Positions 8,312-18,167 are shown, counted from the first letter of the stretch. The stretch: DNA of 64,000 nucleotides from Acinetobacter nosocomialis NIPH 2119 (GCF_000368085.1 NZ_KB849239.1:1020269-1084268); one strand, 5' to 3'. Translations and numbers: made by a program. Notes: generated from the sequence alone by a model not told the origin.

Positions 8312-10099
8312 TTAATGAGAGTGTCTTGGAAGGTTGTCTTGGTTTACGACTCGCATATATAAAGTTGCAGGTTCCAAACAACCACCAGTCGATAATTGAC
8401 CTACCATGTTGCGATACATTTCTTGCCAAGGTGTTTGAGAGGCAGAGACCGTCGGTTTCCATTCACGGCGGCGTTGTTCTAACTCTTCGTCAGAAATGAG
8501 CACGTTGACAGAACGTTTATTTAAATCAATACGTAAACGGTCATTGGTTTTAAGTAAGGCAATTCCACCGCCTACAGCCGCTTCGGGTGACATATTGAGA
8601 ATAGATGGGCTGGCAGAAGTTCCACTTTGGCGGCCATCTCCTAAGCAAGGCAGTGAATCAATCCCTTTTTTAATTAACTCCGCTGGTGGAGCCATATTGA
8701 CGACTTCAGCACTGCCCGGATAACCCACTGTACCTGCGCCACGAATGACTAAAATACAATGTTCATCAATGTTTAAGGCAGGGTCATTGATACGTGCGTG
8801 ATAGTCTTCGGGACCTTCAAAAACAATCGCTCTTGCTTCGAAGCTATTTTCATTGTTTGGATCTGATAAATAGGTTTTTTTAAATGCTTCGCTCACCACA
8901 GACATTTTCATAATGGCACTGTCAAAGAAGTTGCCACTAAGCACAATGAAACCGGCACCATGTTTAAGAGGTTGCTCATAAGGAAAAATGACATCTGCAT
9001 TTGAAGTTTTTGCATTTTTGGCAATTTCCCCAATTGTTTTACCGCTAACCGATGCACAATCTTCATGTAATACACCAGCTTTTTGTAATTCGTGTAGAAC
9101 GGCAGGGACACCACCCGCACGGTGGAAACCTTCACCCAAATATTTACCCGCCGGCATACAGTTCACAATAAGCGGAATATTTTCCCCAACACGTTGCCAG
9201 TCTTCTAAACTCAGCTCAATCCCCATATGACGGGCAATTGCAATGAGGTGAGGAGGGCAGTTACTCGATGCACCTAAAGCTGAGGCTACAGCAATTGCAT
9301 TTTCAAAAGATTGTTTGGTCATAATTTTAGAAGGACGTAAGTCTTCTAAAACCATTTCACATATTCTTTTGCCAGTCATATAGGCCATTTGCCCACGTTC
9401 GCGATACGGCGCCGGAATACTTGCACATGTTGGTAAAGACATCCCCAACGCTTCTGCCAAAGCATTCATGGAAAGTGCTGTACCCATAGTGTTGCAATGT
9501 CCGACCGAAGGTGAAGCAGAAGTGGTCATTTCCATGAACCCTTCATAGTCAATCTCACCGGTCGCGAGTAAGTTTCTTGCATGCCAAAGCACAGTGCCGG
9601 AACCAATTAACTCACCTTTAAAATGTCCATCTAGCATTGGCCCACCAGACAATACAATTGCAGGTATATCTGTTGTGGCTGCTGCCATTAAACATGCAGG
9701 AGTAGTTTTGTCACAACCAGTGGTCAGTACCACACCATCAAGCGGGTAACCATGCAAGATTTCGACCAAGCCTAAATAGGCCAAGTTGCGGTCAAGTGCT
9801 GCAGTTGGACGACGGGTTTGTTCTGCAATCGGGTGGACAGGAAATTCCATTGGAATACCGCCTGCGTCTCGAATACCCGCTTTAACGCGTTCAGCAAGTT
9901 CTTTGTGATGACGGTTACATGGGGTCAAATCACTACCGGTTTGTGCAATTCCAATAATTGGGCGACCTGATTGTAACTCGGCACGGGTCAAGCCATAATT
10001 CATGTAACGCTCAACATATAAAGCGGTCATGTCGGCATGTTCAGGATCATCAAACCATTCTTGGCTACGTAAAAAAATCCGTTTATTTTGATCATTCAT
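8312..10099 (-). CDS. IlvD/Edd-family sugar-acid dehydratase (pentonate dehydratase)
   Basis: A 595-residue Fe-S dehydratase of the IlvD/Edd family. Cluster cysteines are visible at C61 (TPCNRHHKEL), C129 (TTGCDKTTPAC) and C202 (VGHCNTMGT). Its length and motifs fit the sugar-acid branch (D-xylonate or L-arabinonate dehydratase) more than IlvD itself. It would convert a pentonate into a 2-keto-3-deoxypentonate. It sits 86 bp downstream of the XylX-like gene and 16 bp upstream of the semialdehyde dehydrogenase gene, same strand. Which pentonate is used cannot be fixed from sequence; Acinetobacter is known to oxidise aldopentoses in the periplasm with PQQ glucose dehydrogenase. Confidence 0.88.
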   Translation of the reverse strand: MNDQNKRIFLRSQEWFDDPEHADMTALYVERYMNYGLTRAELQSGRPIIGIAQTGSDLTPCNRHHKELAERVKAGIRDAGGIPMEFPVHPIAEQTRRPTAALDRNLAYLGLVEILHGYPLDGVVLTTGCDKTTPACLMAAATTDIPAIVLSGGPMLDGHFKGELIGSGTVLWHARNLLATGEIDYEGFMEMTTSASPSVGHCNTMGTALSMNALAEALGMSLPTCASIPAPYRERGQMAYMTGKRICEMVLEDLRPSKIMTKQSFENAIAVASALGASSNCPPHLIAIARHMGIELSLEDWQRVGENIPLIVNCMPAGKYLGEGFHRAGGVPAVLHELQKAGVLHEDCASVSGKTIGEIAKNAKTSNADVIFPYEQPLKHGAGFIVLSGNFFDSAIMKMSVVSEAFKKTYLSDPNNENSFEARAIVFEGPEDYHARINDPALNIDEHCILVIRGAGTVGYPGSAEVVNMAPPAELIKKGIDSLPCLGDGRQSGTSASPSILNMSPEAAVGGGIALLKTNDRLRIDLNKRSVNVLISDEELEQRRREWKPTVSASQTPWQEMYRNMVGQLSTGGCLEPATLYMRVVNQDNLPRHSH

Positions 10100-10185
10100 T
10101 TTTTGATCCTTTCACTCATACTTTTTGAAATTAGTTTATTTACCAGATGAATCTTGCAATTCAATCGATCGATAATACGTGAAAA

Positions 10186-11361
10186 TTATAGTAATTCACG
10201 CTGCTTCAAATTACGCATCAAAGCATTTATTCCAAAATTCCACGGTGTTGCTTTATCACTGGTCATAACCGTGTTGTACAAAGTACCAAGTTTAGGTGAA
10301 TGAATACGGACAACATCTCCTACTTTATGGGTAAAGCCAGCCCCAGCTTGTTCTCGATCTTGAGTAGGTGCAAATAAAGTACCCAAGAACAAAACAAAAC
10401 CGTCTGGATATTGATGGTTTTCATTAAGAGTTTGTTGAATTAAATCTTCAGGATCTCGGCTAATTTGCGACATAGAACTCACCCCATTTAACACAAAGTT
10501 ATCGGTGCCTTGAATTTGCAGTTCAACATCACAAGTACGAATATCATTTAAAGTAAAAGTATGGTCAAAAAGGCGAATAAATGGACCAATCGCACAAGAT
10601 GCGTTGTTATCTTTCGCTTTACTCAACAGTAAGGCGCTACGACCTTCAAAGTCCCGTAAATTCACATCGTTACCTAAAGTCGCGCCTAAAATTTTACCTT
10701 GGCTGTTGGCAACTAATACGACTTCCGGCTCTGGATTATTCCACTCAGACTTTGGGTGAATACCAATATTTTGTCCCGTGCCTACAGCAGCTAAAACAGG
10801 GGCTTTAGTAAAAATCTCGGCATCTGTACCAATACCTACCTCAAGATATTGAGACCACATTTTTTGTTCGATTAAATATTCTTTGAGTTGTAGCGCTTTT
10901 TCAGAACCGGGTTCGATAGTTTTTAAATTATCACCGATTACGCCTTGTACAACTTCACGAATCGATTGAGCTTTTTGTGCATCGCCACCGGCTTGTTCTT
11001 CAATCACTCGTTCTAACATGCTTGCAGCAAAGGTAACACCTGCTGCTTTAATTACTTGTAAATCAATTGGGGCTAAAAAGTATGCCTTGTTGGTATCTGG
11101 CTCGGCGACAGTATTGGCAAATAACTCATCAATTGAACCAACTTGTCTTCCTTCAATTTCAGATAAAGCTTTTAAAGGATCAGCGTTTTCAAGTAATTCG
11201 GAAATGGTATGAAATTTTTCCGAAATATCAAAAACTTGATTGCCTCTTAAAATAATAGGTGATGGACCCGAGATTTGACTTGGAATCCACGCACGGCCAA
11301 TTAAGCATCCTTGAGTTGCATCATCTGGTAATGAGTTTTGGGAATTTAACGTAAAGTTCAT
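10186..11361 (-). CDS. Fumarylacetoacetate-hydrolase-family 2-keto-3-deoxypentonate dehydratase, XylX-like
   Basis: A 391-residue protein that closely resembles, from memory, Caulobacter XylX: shared stretches include 'AAGVTFA.S.LERVIEE', 'LWSQYLEVxIGxDAEIFTK', 'WNNPEPEVVL', 'LGNDVNLRDFEGRSALLLS' and 'NQYPDGF.LFLGT'. XylX belongs to the FAH superfamily and dehydrates 2-keto-3-deoxy-D-xylonate to 2,5-dioxopentanoate. Acidic metal-binding residues occur in the 'NNPEPEV' region. It is the first gene of the minus-strand set and lies divergent from the LysR gene, 111 bp away, so it is likely controlled by it. An L-arabinonate-pathway role is the main alternative. Confidence 0.82.
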   Translation of the reverse strand: MNFTLNSQNSLPDDATQGCLIGRAWIPSQISGPSPIILRGNQVFDISEKFHTISELLENADPLKALSEIEGRQVGSIDELFANTVAEPDTNKAYFLAPIDLQVIKAAGVTFAASMLERVIEEQAGGDAQKAQSIREVVQGVIGDNLKTIEPGSEKALQLKEYLIEQKMWSQYLEVGIGTDAEIFTKAPVLAAVGTGQNIGIHPKSEWNNPEPEVVLVANSQGKILGATLGNDVNLRDFEGRSALLLSKAKDNNASCAIGPFIRLFDHTFTLNDIRTCDVELQIQGTDNFVLNGVSSMSQISRDPEDLIQQTLNENHQYPDGFVLFLGTLFAPTQDREQAGAGFTHKVGDVVRIHSPKLGTLYNTVMTSDKATPWNFGINALMRNLKQRELL

Positions 11362-11472
11362 TTAAAGCTTCCTTCTTTTATTTGAAATCATGATATGTTT
11401 CTTATTTAATAAACACCAATCGTAATAATTTAATTATTAATAACCAGTGGTTATCAAAAAGGAATTTTAAAA

Positions 11473-12408
11473 ATGGCAGATTTGACTTACTCAAGTTTAA
11501 ATAACTGGCTTAAATTCAAGCATTTGGTTTTGTTGGAGACATTAGCTCGAACCAATAACATGCATTTGGCTGCTGAGCAGATGAATTTAAGTCAACCTGC
11601 CGTAAGTAAAATGCTAAAGGAAATTGAGGGCCTTCTTGGGTTTCAGGTTTTTGAGCGTCTGCCCCGAAATATGCCCGTAACGGCATTGGGTGAACATGTC
11701 ATTCGTTATGCCCAGCGGGTTTTGAATGACGCAAAACATTTTGTTGAAGACATCGAGATTTTACGGTTGGGTGGACATGGGTTTTTAAAAGTAGGGGGAA
11801 TATTTGCAGCAACCGCCGTGGTAATTCCAAACTCAATTATCGAAATTAAGAAACAATGGCCGCTACTTTCTATCGATGTTGTTGAACAGACCAGTGATCA
11901 TTTAATGGAAATGTTGAGTGAACATACTCTAGATTTAGCCATAGGCCGTTTTACCGATGTTACGCAAAGTCAGTTTTTCGATTTCCAGCCCTTAGGTCCA
12001 GAGCCGTTCTGTATTGTTGTCAATAATGCGCACCCATGTGCCCAGAAAAAGTTTTGTACATTAGAAGAATTATTAAAATGGCCGTGGGTACTTTATCCTA
12101 AAGGCACACCCATTCGGGAGCGTATGGAAGGTGCATTCGCCCGAGCTAAAGTCAAAATTCCTTTAAATACGGTAAATACCATGTCGATGCAGACCTTTTT
12201 ACAGATCTTAAAAGGGGCGCCTATGGTAGGCATGTTGCCAGAAGCAATGGTGATTGATCAGGTGAAAGAAGGACAGCTACAGATTTTAGAAACAGACCTG
12301 ATTTTAGATGCTCAAGATTATGGAATTTTGACACGTAAAGATGAACCAGTGTCTGATATAGCCGCAGCATTTATTAATATTTTACTTAAAAATGCAAAAC
12401 GTAAGTAA
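11473..12408 (+). CDS. LysR-family transcriptional regulator of the sugar-acid genes
   Basis: A 311-residue LysR protein: N-terminal winged HTH (HLVLLETLARTNNMHLAAEQMNLSQPAVSKMLKEIEGLLGFQVFERLPRNM pattern, about residues 16-65) and a periplasmic-binding-like effector domain. It is transcribed divergently from the XylX-like/dehydratase/KGSADH set and lies upstream of the plus-strand epimerase/MFS/dehydrogenase set. It probably senses a sugar acid or pathway intermediate and may control both sides. A hairpin after the gene suggests its transcript ends before the epimerase. Confidence 0.92.
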   Translation: MADLTYSSLNNWLKFKHLVLLETLARTNNMHLAAEQMNLSQPAVSKMLKEIEGLLGFQVFERLPRNMPVTALGEHVIRYAQRVLNDAKHFVEDIEILRLGGHGFLKVGGIFAATAVVIPNSIIEIKKQWPLLSIDVVEQTSDHLMEMLSEHTLDLAIGRFTDVTQSQFFDFQPLGPEPFCIVVNNAHPCAQKKFCTLEELLKWPWVLYPKGTPIRERMEGAFARAKVKIPLNTVNTMSMQTFLQILKGAPMVGMLPEAMVIDQVKEGQLQILETDLILDAQDYGILTRKDEPVSDIAAAFINILLKNAKRK

Positions 12409-12415
12409 AGTCCTC

Positions 12416-12446
12416 AGCCTCAAGACATAGAAGACTTGGGGCTTTT
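12416..12446 (+). terminator. Probable rho-independent terminator after lysR
   Basis: agcctcaag (12416-12424) pairs with cttggggct (12435-12443) with one G-T wobble and is followed by a short T-run. Strength looks moderate. Confidence 0.55.
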
Positions 12447-12618
12447 AAATTAAAAGAAAGCTTACTTAATTTAGTTAATGTTTAACCATGAAACTGATAT
12501 TAAAAAGTTATCAATATTTAGAAATTATTCATTGGAAATTATTGCAGGGACTCCTTATCGTTTAATTCATGATGATTAAAAATCTTTAAGTGAATAAGAA
12601 TTAGGAAAGGATCCCTGT

Positions 12619-13590
12619 ATGAATGTGTTAATTACTGGTGGCACGGGTTTTATTGGAAAGCAAATTGCCAAAGAGATTTTAAAAACCGGAAGCCTAACTT
12701 TAGACGGTAATCAAGCTAAGCCTATCGATAAAATTATTTTGTTTGATGCATTTGCTGGTGATGATTTACCGCAAGACCCTAAGATTGAGGTGATTGTAGG
12801 GGATATTACCGACAAAACCACAGTCGCAAACATCACAGAAAATATTGATGTTGTTTGGCACTTGGCTGCTGTGGTGAGTTCGGCAGCAGAGGCTGATTTT
12901 GACTTGGGAATGGATGTAAACCTTTATGGCCTTTTAAATTTATTAGAAGAATTAAGAAAAAAACAAACAATGCCTCGAGTCATTTTTGCGAGTGGCTGCG
13001 CTGTATTTGGTGGTCAATTACCAGAAGTTGTAACAGATGATACGGTGGTTACACCAAAGTCCTCTTACGGTATGCAAAAAGCAGTAGGAGAATTGCTCGT
13101 TTCAGATTATTCACGTAAAGGCTTTATTGATGGCCGTGTTTTAAGATTACCGACGATTGTGGTTCGTCCGGGTAAGCCTAATAAAGCCGCCTCTACATTT
13201 TTTAGCTCAATTATCCGAGAGCCTTTAAAAGGGGAAACGGCTGTTTGTCCAGTCCCGCCAGATACTCCGGTTTTCATTACTTCACCAAGACGCTGTGTTG
13301 AGTCAATGATTAAGGCTGCGTCAATTTCTTCAGAGACACTCCAAGATAACCGAATTATTCCCTTACCGGGATTGACCGTTACCGTTAAGCAAATGCTTGA
13401 GGCTCTTGAAAAAGTTGCCGGTAAACAAGCAACTGATTTAGTGCAGTGGCAGGAAGATAAAACGATTCAAAGGATTGTTCAAAGCTGGCCGGTTCAAGTG
13501 AAAGCCGAATATGCCGAATCTTTAGGTTTCCAAGCAGATGAGAATTTTGAAAGCATCATTCAGGCACATATAGAAGATACCCAAAATTAA
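12619..13590 (+). CDS. NAD-dependent epimerase/dehydratase-family sugar-acid dehydrogenase
   Basis: A 323-residue extended SDR protein. N-terminal Rossmann motif GGTGFIG at residues 7-13, an acidic residue after beta2, and the catalytic YxxxK as 'SSYGMQKAVGELL'. The closest family pattern I recognise is D-erythronate dehydrogenase (DenD)/uronate dehydrogenase-like enzymes, which oxidise sugar acids instead of epimerising nucleotide sugars. A ribosome site (aggaaagg) precedes the ATG. It is first in a three-gene plus-strand operon with an MFS importer and a 3-hydroxyacid dehydrogenase. The exact substrate is unknown; no tetronate kinase is visible nearby. Confidence 0.72.
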   Translation: MNVLITGGTGFIGKQIAKEILKTGSLTLDGNQAKPIDKIILFDAFAGDDLPQDPKIEVIVGDITDKTTVANITENIDVVWHLAAVVSSAAEADFDLGMDVNLYGLLNLLEELRKKQTMPRVIFASGCAVFGGQLPEVVTDDTVVTPKSSYGMQKAVGELLVSDYSRKGFIDGRVLRLPTIVVRPGKPNKAASTFFSSIIREPLKGETAVCPVPPDTPVFITSPRRCVESMIKAASISSETLQDNRIIPLPGLTVTVKQMLEALEKVAGKQATDLVQWQEDKTIQRIVQSWPVQVKAEYAESLGFQADENFESIIQAHIEDTQN

Positions 13591-13623
13591 TGGCAGTGAT
13601 CGCCAATTCATGTGAGAGTTATT

Positions 13624-15000
13624 ATGGAAGATATCAAAAATGTCACTGCTCTCGAAGAGCAGACAATTAAGCGTATTTCGAGTCGAATTATCCCGTTTCT
13701 TATTATTTTATTCATTATGGCCTTTCTAGATAGAACCAATATTGGTTTTGCTGCGCTACATATGAATGATGCAATTGGAATTACCCAAACTATTTTTGGC
13801 TTAGGTGCGGGTGTATTTTTCTTGGGTTACTTTATTGCAGAAGTACCGAGTAATGTTTTACTTCATCGGTTTGGTGCACGGATCTGGATTGCCCGAATCA
13901 TGATTACTTGGGGAATTATTGCCGGACTTATGGGATTTATCCATAGTGGGACTCAATTTATTATTTTACGGTTTTTACTGGGTATTGCAGAAGCGGGTTT
14001 CTTTCCGGGGGTTATTTTTTATTTAACCTTATGGTTTCCTGCTAAATATCGTGCCCGTGTCTTCGCTACCTTCTATTTAGGGTTACCAATTGCTCAAATT
14101 ATCGGAGCACCAATTTCGGTCGGTCTTATGCAATGGGGTAATACCATTGGCTATGAAGGCTGGCGTTTGATGTATATTTTAGAAGGGATTCCTTCCATTA
14201 TTTTAGGACTGGTTTGCCTAAAATATTTAACCAATAACCCAAAAGAAGCACAGTGGTTAACAGGTGAGCAGCGTCAATGGCTCATGAATACGCTAGAGCG
14301 TGAAGAACGAGAAAAACAGCAATCTGCCGATGCTGCTTTAACAAAAGGTGAACTCATTAAACAAGTGTTTAAAAATCCTTTAGTGTGGATTATGGCTATT
14401 GTTTATTTTGGAATTACGTCTGGTTCAAATGCGATGTTCTTCTTCTTACCAAGTGTTTTAGAGTCGTTCCGTAATACCTTTGGTATGCAAATCAGCCTTA
14501 TCCAAAATGGCTTACTCACCGCTATTCCATATGCATTTGCGGCGGTTGGAATGGTTTTATGGAGCCGCCGTTCTGACCGTAAACAAGAACGTTATAAACA
14601 TGGTGCTTGTGCTGCACTCATGGCGGCTTTCGCAATTGCGATTGCTTTGATTGTGAATCAACCGTGGGCAATTATTGTGGGCTTTATTCTGCTCGCAATC
14701 GGTGTATTTAGTGCGATTAATATCTTCTGGACTATCCCTGGGCAGACTCTAACAGGAGTGGGCGCTGCAGCCGGTATTGGCTTAATTAACTCTGTAGGTA
14801 ATTTAAGTGGTTTTACTGGTCCATATTTAACAGGCTATTTATATACCACCACGGGCACCTATACAGTAGCGTTCCTTGCCATTGCCGGATTTGTCGCCAT
14901 GGGCGGTTTGGGGTTACTGCTTTTGGCAAAGTTAAAGTCTGATAGCCTAAAAGTAGAACAACAGCGACTTAAAGTGCGGACTGCTACGGAGATGAAATAA
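13624..15000 (+). CDS. MFS importer, anion:cation symporter (sugar-acid/aromatic acid) family
   Basis: About 458 residues, 12 predicted helices. It shows the ACS-family signature region 'FLDRTNIGFAALHMN' after helix 1 and 'GIAEAGFFPGVIFYLTLWFPAKYRARVFATFY' around helices 4-5, as in GudP, ExuT and tartrate/phthalate permeases. The start chosen is ATG at 13624, preceded by GTGAGAG at 5 bp; an in-frame GTG at 13612 is possible but lies in that ribosome site. The stop overlaps the next ATG (TAATG). It likely imports the sugar acid consumed by the flanking enzymes. Confidence 0.88.
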   Translation: MEDIKNVTALEEQTIKRISSRIIPFLIILFIMAFLDRTNIGFAALHMNDAIGITQTIFGLGAGVFFLGYFIAEVPSNVLLHRFGARIWIARIMITWGIIAGLMGFIHSGTQFIILRFLLGIAEAGFFPGVIFYLTLWFPAKYRARVFATFYLGLPIAQIIGAPISVGLMQWGNTIGYEGWRLMYILEGIPSIILGLVCLKYLTNNPKEAQWLTGEQRQWLMNTLEREEREKQQSADAALTKGELIKQVFKNPLVWIMAIVYFGITSGSNAMFFFLPSVLESFRNTFGMQISLIQNGLLTAIPYAFAAVGMVLWSRRSDRKQERYKHGACAALMAAFAIAIALIVNQPWAIIVGFILLAIGVFSAINIFWTIPGQTLTGVGAAAGIGLINSVGNLSGFTGPYLTGYLYTTTGTYTVAFLAIAGFVAMGGLGLLLLAKLKSDSLKVEQQRLKVRTATEMK

Positions 15001-15872
15001 TGGCTCAAATTGGTTTTGTTGGAACTGGCATTATGGGAATGCCAATGGCCATGAATTTATTAAAAGCTGATCATCAAGTTAAGGTCTGGAATCGAACTTC
15101 ATCTAAAGCAGAAAGTTTAAAAGAAGCGGGTGCACATGTTTGTAGTGAACTTGCACAAGTCGGAAAAGATGTAGAGTTTCTGATTTGTATGCTCAGTGAT
15201 GGAAAAACCTGTGATGAAATTTTATTTCAAGAAGGTGGTGCAATTTCACAGCTAAAACCTGAAAGCACGGTCATTGTAATGAGTTCAATACCGGTTGAAG
15301 TTGCAAAAAACCAAAGTGAAAAATGTAAAGAAAACGGACTTAGATATTTGGATGCACCTGTTTCTGGCGGTGAAAAAGGTGCTCAAAATGCAAGTCTGGC
15401 AATTATGGTAGGTGGCGATGCTCAAACATTTTCACATGCTGAACACGTTCTATCTGCCATGGGGCGGCCAATTTTAGTTGGAGATGCCGGCTGTGGAATG
15501 TTGGCAAAACTCGTTAATCAAATGATAGTCGCATCTACCATTGCAACCGTGAGTGAGGGTTTATTGCTTGCCAGTAAAGCAGGAGCTGACCCGATAAAAC
15601 TAAAACAAGCACTAACAGGTGGTTTTGCAGATTCACCGATTTTGCAACAGCATGGCGAACGCATGTTAAATCGAGATTTTAAACCGGGAGGTACAGCTCG
15701 AAACCAGCATAAAGACATTCATACAGCTGTTAGCTATGCTAAATCGCTTGAGTTGAATTTACCTATTGCGCAAAAAGTCAGCCAATTGTTCGAAAATATG
15801 CTTGCTGCCGGAGACGGTGAGCTTGATCATTCTGGCTTAATTCGTGAATTAGAACGCATGAATCATGTGTAA
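15000..15872 (+). CDS. 3-hydroxyisobutyrate/tartronate-semialdehyde reductase-like dehydrogenase
   Basis: A 290-residue beta-hydroxyacid dehydrogenase. N-terminal NAD motif GFVGTGIMGMPMAMNL, substrate-binding 'DAPVSGGEKGA' and the catalytic lysine region 'GMLAKLVNQMIVAS'. Family members include GarR (tartronate semialdehyde reductase), 3-hydroxyisobutyrate dehydrogenase and L-threonate dehydrogenase (LtnD). Its ATG overlaps the MFS stop by one base, so it is translationally coupled. With the DenD-like gene it suggests sugar-acid oxidation, but the exact substrate is open. Confidence 0.85.
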   Translation: MAQIGFVGTGIMGMPMAMNLLKADHQVKVWNRTSSKAESLKEAGAHVCSELAQVGKDVEFLICMLSDGKTCDEILFQEGGAISQLKPESTVIVMSSIPVEVAKNQSEKCKENGLRYLDAPVSGGEKGAQNASLAIMVGGDAQTFSHAEHVLSAMGRPILVGDAGCGMLAKLVNQMIVASTIATVSEGLLLASKAGADPIKLKQALTGGFADSPILQQHGERMLNRDFKPGGTARNQHKDIHTAVSYAKSLELNLPIAQKVSQLFENMLAAGDGELDHSGLIRELERMNHV

Positions 15873-15919
15873 TTATTGCTTTACTTAAGATCGGTAGATT
15901 TTAATTTATTTATAAAAAA

Positions 15920-15946
15920 GCAGCAGATTCGTTCTGCTGCATATTT
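15920..15946 (+). terminator. Hairpin terminator after the sugar-acid operon
   Basis: gcagcaga (15920-15927) pairs with tctgctgc (15933-15940), preceded by an A-run and followed by a weak atattt tract. Confidence 0.6.
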
Positions 15947-16134
15947 AAACTCATTTGTAGTGCTGGCATTTTTATTGCTTAATCATAATTATCTTCTTCA
16001 CAATATTTGATTTGCTAACGTATTAATGATCATTCAAATAGTCTTGCTCACTTATGGTGTTTTTTTCACATGAAAAATGCACCAAATAAACACATCTTTT
16101 TATTCTGCACTGTGTTTGTGCATTCGGGGCCATC

Positions 16135-17154
16135 ATGAGGTTGTTGGCTCCCATACTCACATTGTTGATTCTGTGCGGATGCTCTTCATCTGAGCAAAAT
16201 AGAAAAACTCAAGAAAACTCAACTTCCCATTCAATATGTGTTTTAGATAGTACAAATACTAAAGTCTGTGTAGCTAAAACAGCGCAAAGAATCGTTTCTC
16301 TGTTTGAGTCGGGTTTAGATGGCCTCTATATGCTAGGGCAAGGTCATAAAGTGGTTGGTATACCGGCCGAAGTATACATTCAACCTTTATTATTTAATGC
16401 CTACTCAAAAATAGATCAACGCATTGCCAATAAGCAGCTTGCAGCACCTTCACAAGGAGCCAATGCAACCAATATTGAAAGTCTCGTGTTGTTAAAACCA
16501 GATTTGGTCATTTTGGGAAGTGGGCAAACCCAAACGATTGAACTATTACGGCAATTTGGTATTGCTGTATATGTAATGGAGTCAGACACCTACAAACAAG
16601 TGAAAGAAGAGCTATCTGAAATTGCCGTTCTTAGTGGTGCCCAAAAGCGTGCTCAAGAAATTTTAAGTTTTTCGGATGAAATTGTGGCGGAAGTCGCAGC
16701 CAAAACTGCACGTCAGCCAAATAAACAATCGATTTACTATGCATGGTCAGGAGGGCGAATTTTTTCTACTTCAGGACGGGAGTCGATTACCAATGATTTT
16801 ATTGAGCTGGCTGGTGCTTACAACATTGTTCAGACTGCTGCTAACCAGCCCAACGTCAACCCCGAGACTTTAATTGAATGGAACCCTGACAATATTGTGC
16901 TTTGGAATACCAATCCTAAACTGATTTATGAACGAAAAGAATTACAAGGTTTAAGCGCCGTACAAAACCGAAAGGTATTTAATTTGAGTCCTGCATTTAT
17001 ATATAACCCACACACCATCAAAATTATTATTACGGCGATTTATCTAAATCACAGTATTTATCCTGAACAGTCCGACTTACCAGTAAGTGCTTTACAACAG
17101 CGTATTTTAACCAAGTTGTATGGTGAGCAACTTGCCAAAGCGTTGGTGTCATGA
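16135..17154 (+). CDS. Periplasmic binding lipoprotein of an iron-siderophore/B12-type ABC importer
   Basis: A 339-residue protein with a short lipoprotein signal (LTLLILCGC, Cys about residue 16) and a class III (TroA/FecB/BtuF-like) binding fold: 'RIVSLFESGLDGLYMLGQGHKVVGIP' and 'NIESLVLLKPDLVILGSG'. It is followed without a gap (ATGA overlap) by the FecCD-type permease and then the ATPase, giving a complete importer. The ligand (ferric siderophore, haem or cobalamin) cannot be settled. No convincing B12 riboswitch and only a weak Fur-like AT palindrome near 16025 is seen upstream. Confidence 0.87.
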   Translation: MRLLAPILTLLILCGCSSSEQNRKTQENSTSHSICVLDSTNTKVCVAKTAQRIVSLFESGLDGLYMLGQGHKVVGIPAEVYIQPLLFNAYSKIDQRIANKQLAAPSQGANATNIESLVLLKPDLVILGSGQTQTIELLRQFGIAVYVMESDTYKQVKEELSEIAVLSGAQKRAQEILSFSDEIVAEVAAKTARQPNKQSIYYAWSGGRIFSTSGRESITNDFIELAGAYNIVQTAANQPNVNPETLIEWNPDNIVLWNTNPKLIYERKELQGLSAVQNRKVFNLSPAFIYNPHTIKIIITAIYLNHSIYPEQSDLPVSALQQRILTKLYGEQLAKALVS

Positions 17155-18167
17155 ATATGGAAAAGCTGAAATATTATTGGTTTTACCCGTTACCTTTCTT
17201 CATGATTTTTATCTCGCTGCTTATTGGGCCAACGCAAACATTGAGTGCATGGGATTATTTGTTTTGGGGTGTACAAGCGGTCTTTGGTACACCATATTTT
17301 GATGCAGAACAATTTAGATTGATGCAAAACATTTTAGTAAATGTCAGGCTGCCTAGAATTTTACTGACCTTTATGGTGGGAGCTGCCTTAGCAACCGCGG
17401 GTAATGGCTTGCAAGCATTGTTTCGTAATCCCTTGGTCGATTCTTATGTACTCGGTATTTCATCTGGTGCCGCGTTCGGTGCAGCTTTAGCGCTTTCATT
17501 AAGTTGGCTTTCGCCAAATCTATCAGCCTTTATCTTTGGTGTATGCGCTGTTGGCTTAACCTATTTATTTGCACATCAGAAACATGAGAGTCAGACGTCT
17601 TTAGTCATGGTAATTTTATCAGGCATGATTGTTTCTGGACTGTTCTTGGCAGGACTTACCGTTATTCAATACTTAAGTGATCCATTTAAACTGCAAGCGA
17701 TTGTGCAATGGACCATGGGAAACTTACATCAGGCGTCTTGGCAAAAAGTTCAATACGCTGTGTTACCAATCTGTATTGGCCTTGCTGGATTATTTGCAAT
17801 GCGTTGGCGATTAAACTTAATGGCACTTGGTGCTGAAGAAGCGCAGGCAGTTGGTGTTAATCCGCGTTGGGAACAGCTTCTTTTAATTGCTTTGGTGACT
17901 GTATGTACTTCCACATCTGTGGCTGCGGCGGGCATTATTAGTTTATATGGGCTATTTATGCCACATATTGTCAGAATGTTGGTTGGACCAGATCACCGCT
18001 ACAGTATTCCTGCCAATATGGTGCTGGGCGGCAGTTTTCTACTGTTGATTGATAACTTTTCTCGGGTTTTACTGACGTTTGAAATACCGATTGGCATTTT
18101 TACTATGTTACTCGGCGCACCATTTTTCTTATTATTAATGAAAACACAGAGGACTCATTGGGCATGA
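17151..18167 (+). CDS. FecCD/BtuC-type ABC importer permease
   Basis: A 338-residue, strongly hydrophobic permease of the BtuC/FecCD family. The typical 'LPRILLTFMVGAALATAGNGLQALFRNPLVDSYVLGISSGAAFGA' region is at about residues 64-108, and 'GIISLYGLFMPHIVRMLVGPDHR', the coupling region to the ATPase, is near residues 262-284. The start ATG overlaps the binding-protein stop, and the stop overlaps the ATPase start, both as ATGA. Confidence 0.94.
   Translation: MNMEKLKYYWFYPLPFFMIFISLLIGPTQTLSAWDYLFWGVQAVFGTPYFDAEQFRLMQNILVNVRLPRILLTFMVGAALATAGNGLQALFRNPLVDSYVLGISSGAAFGAALALSLSWLSPNLSAFIFGVCAVGLTYLFAHQKHESQTSLVMVILSGMIVSGLFLAGLTVIQYLSDPFKLQAIVQWTMGNLHQASWQKVQYAVLPICIGLAGLFAMRWRLNLMALGAEEAQAVGVNPRWEQLLLIALVTVCTSTSVAAAGIISLYGLFMPHIVRMLVGPDHRYSIPANMVLGGSFLLLIDNFSRVLLTFEIPIGIFTMLLGAPFFLLLMKTQRTHWA

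Noticed and set aside
16015..16045. Fur box upstream of the ABC importer
   Set aside because: attaatgatcattcaaa has a short central palindrome but matches the 19-bp Fur consensus poorly.
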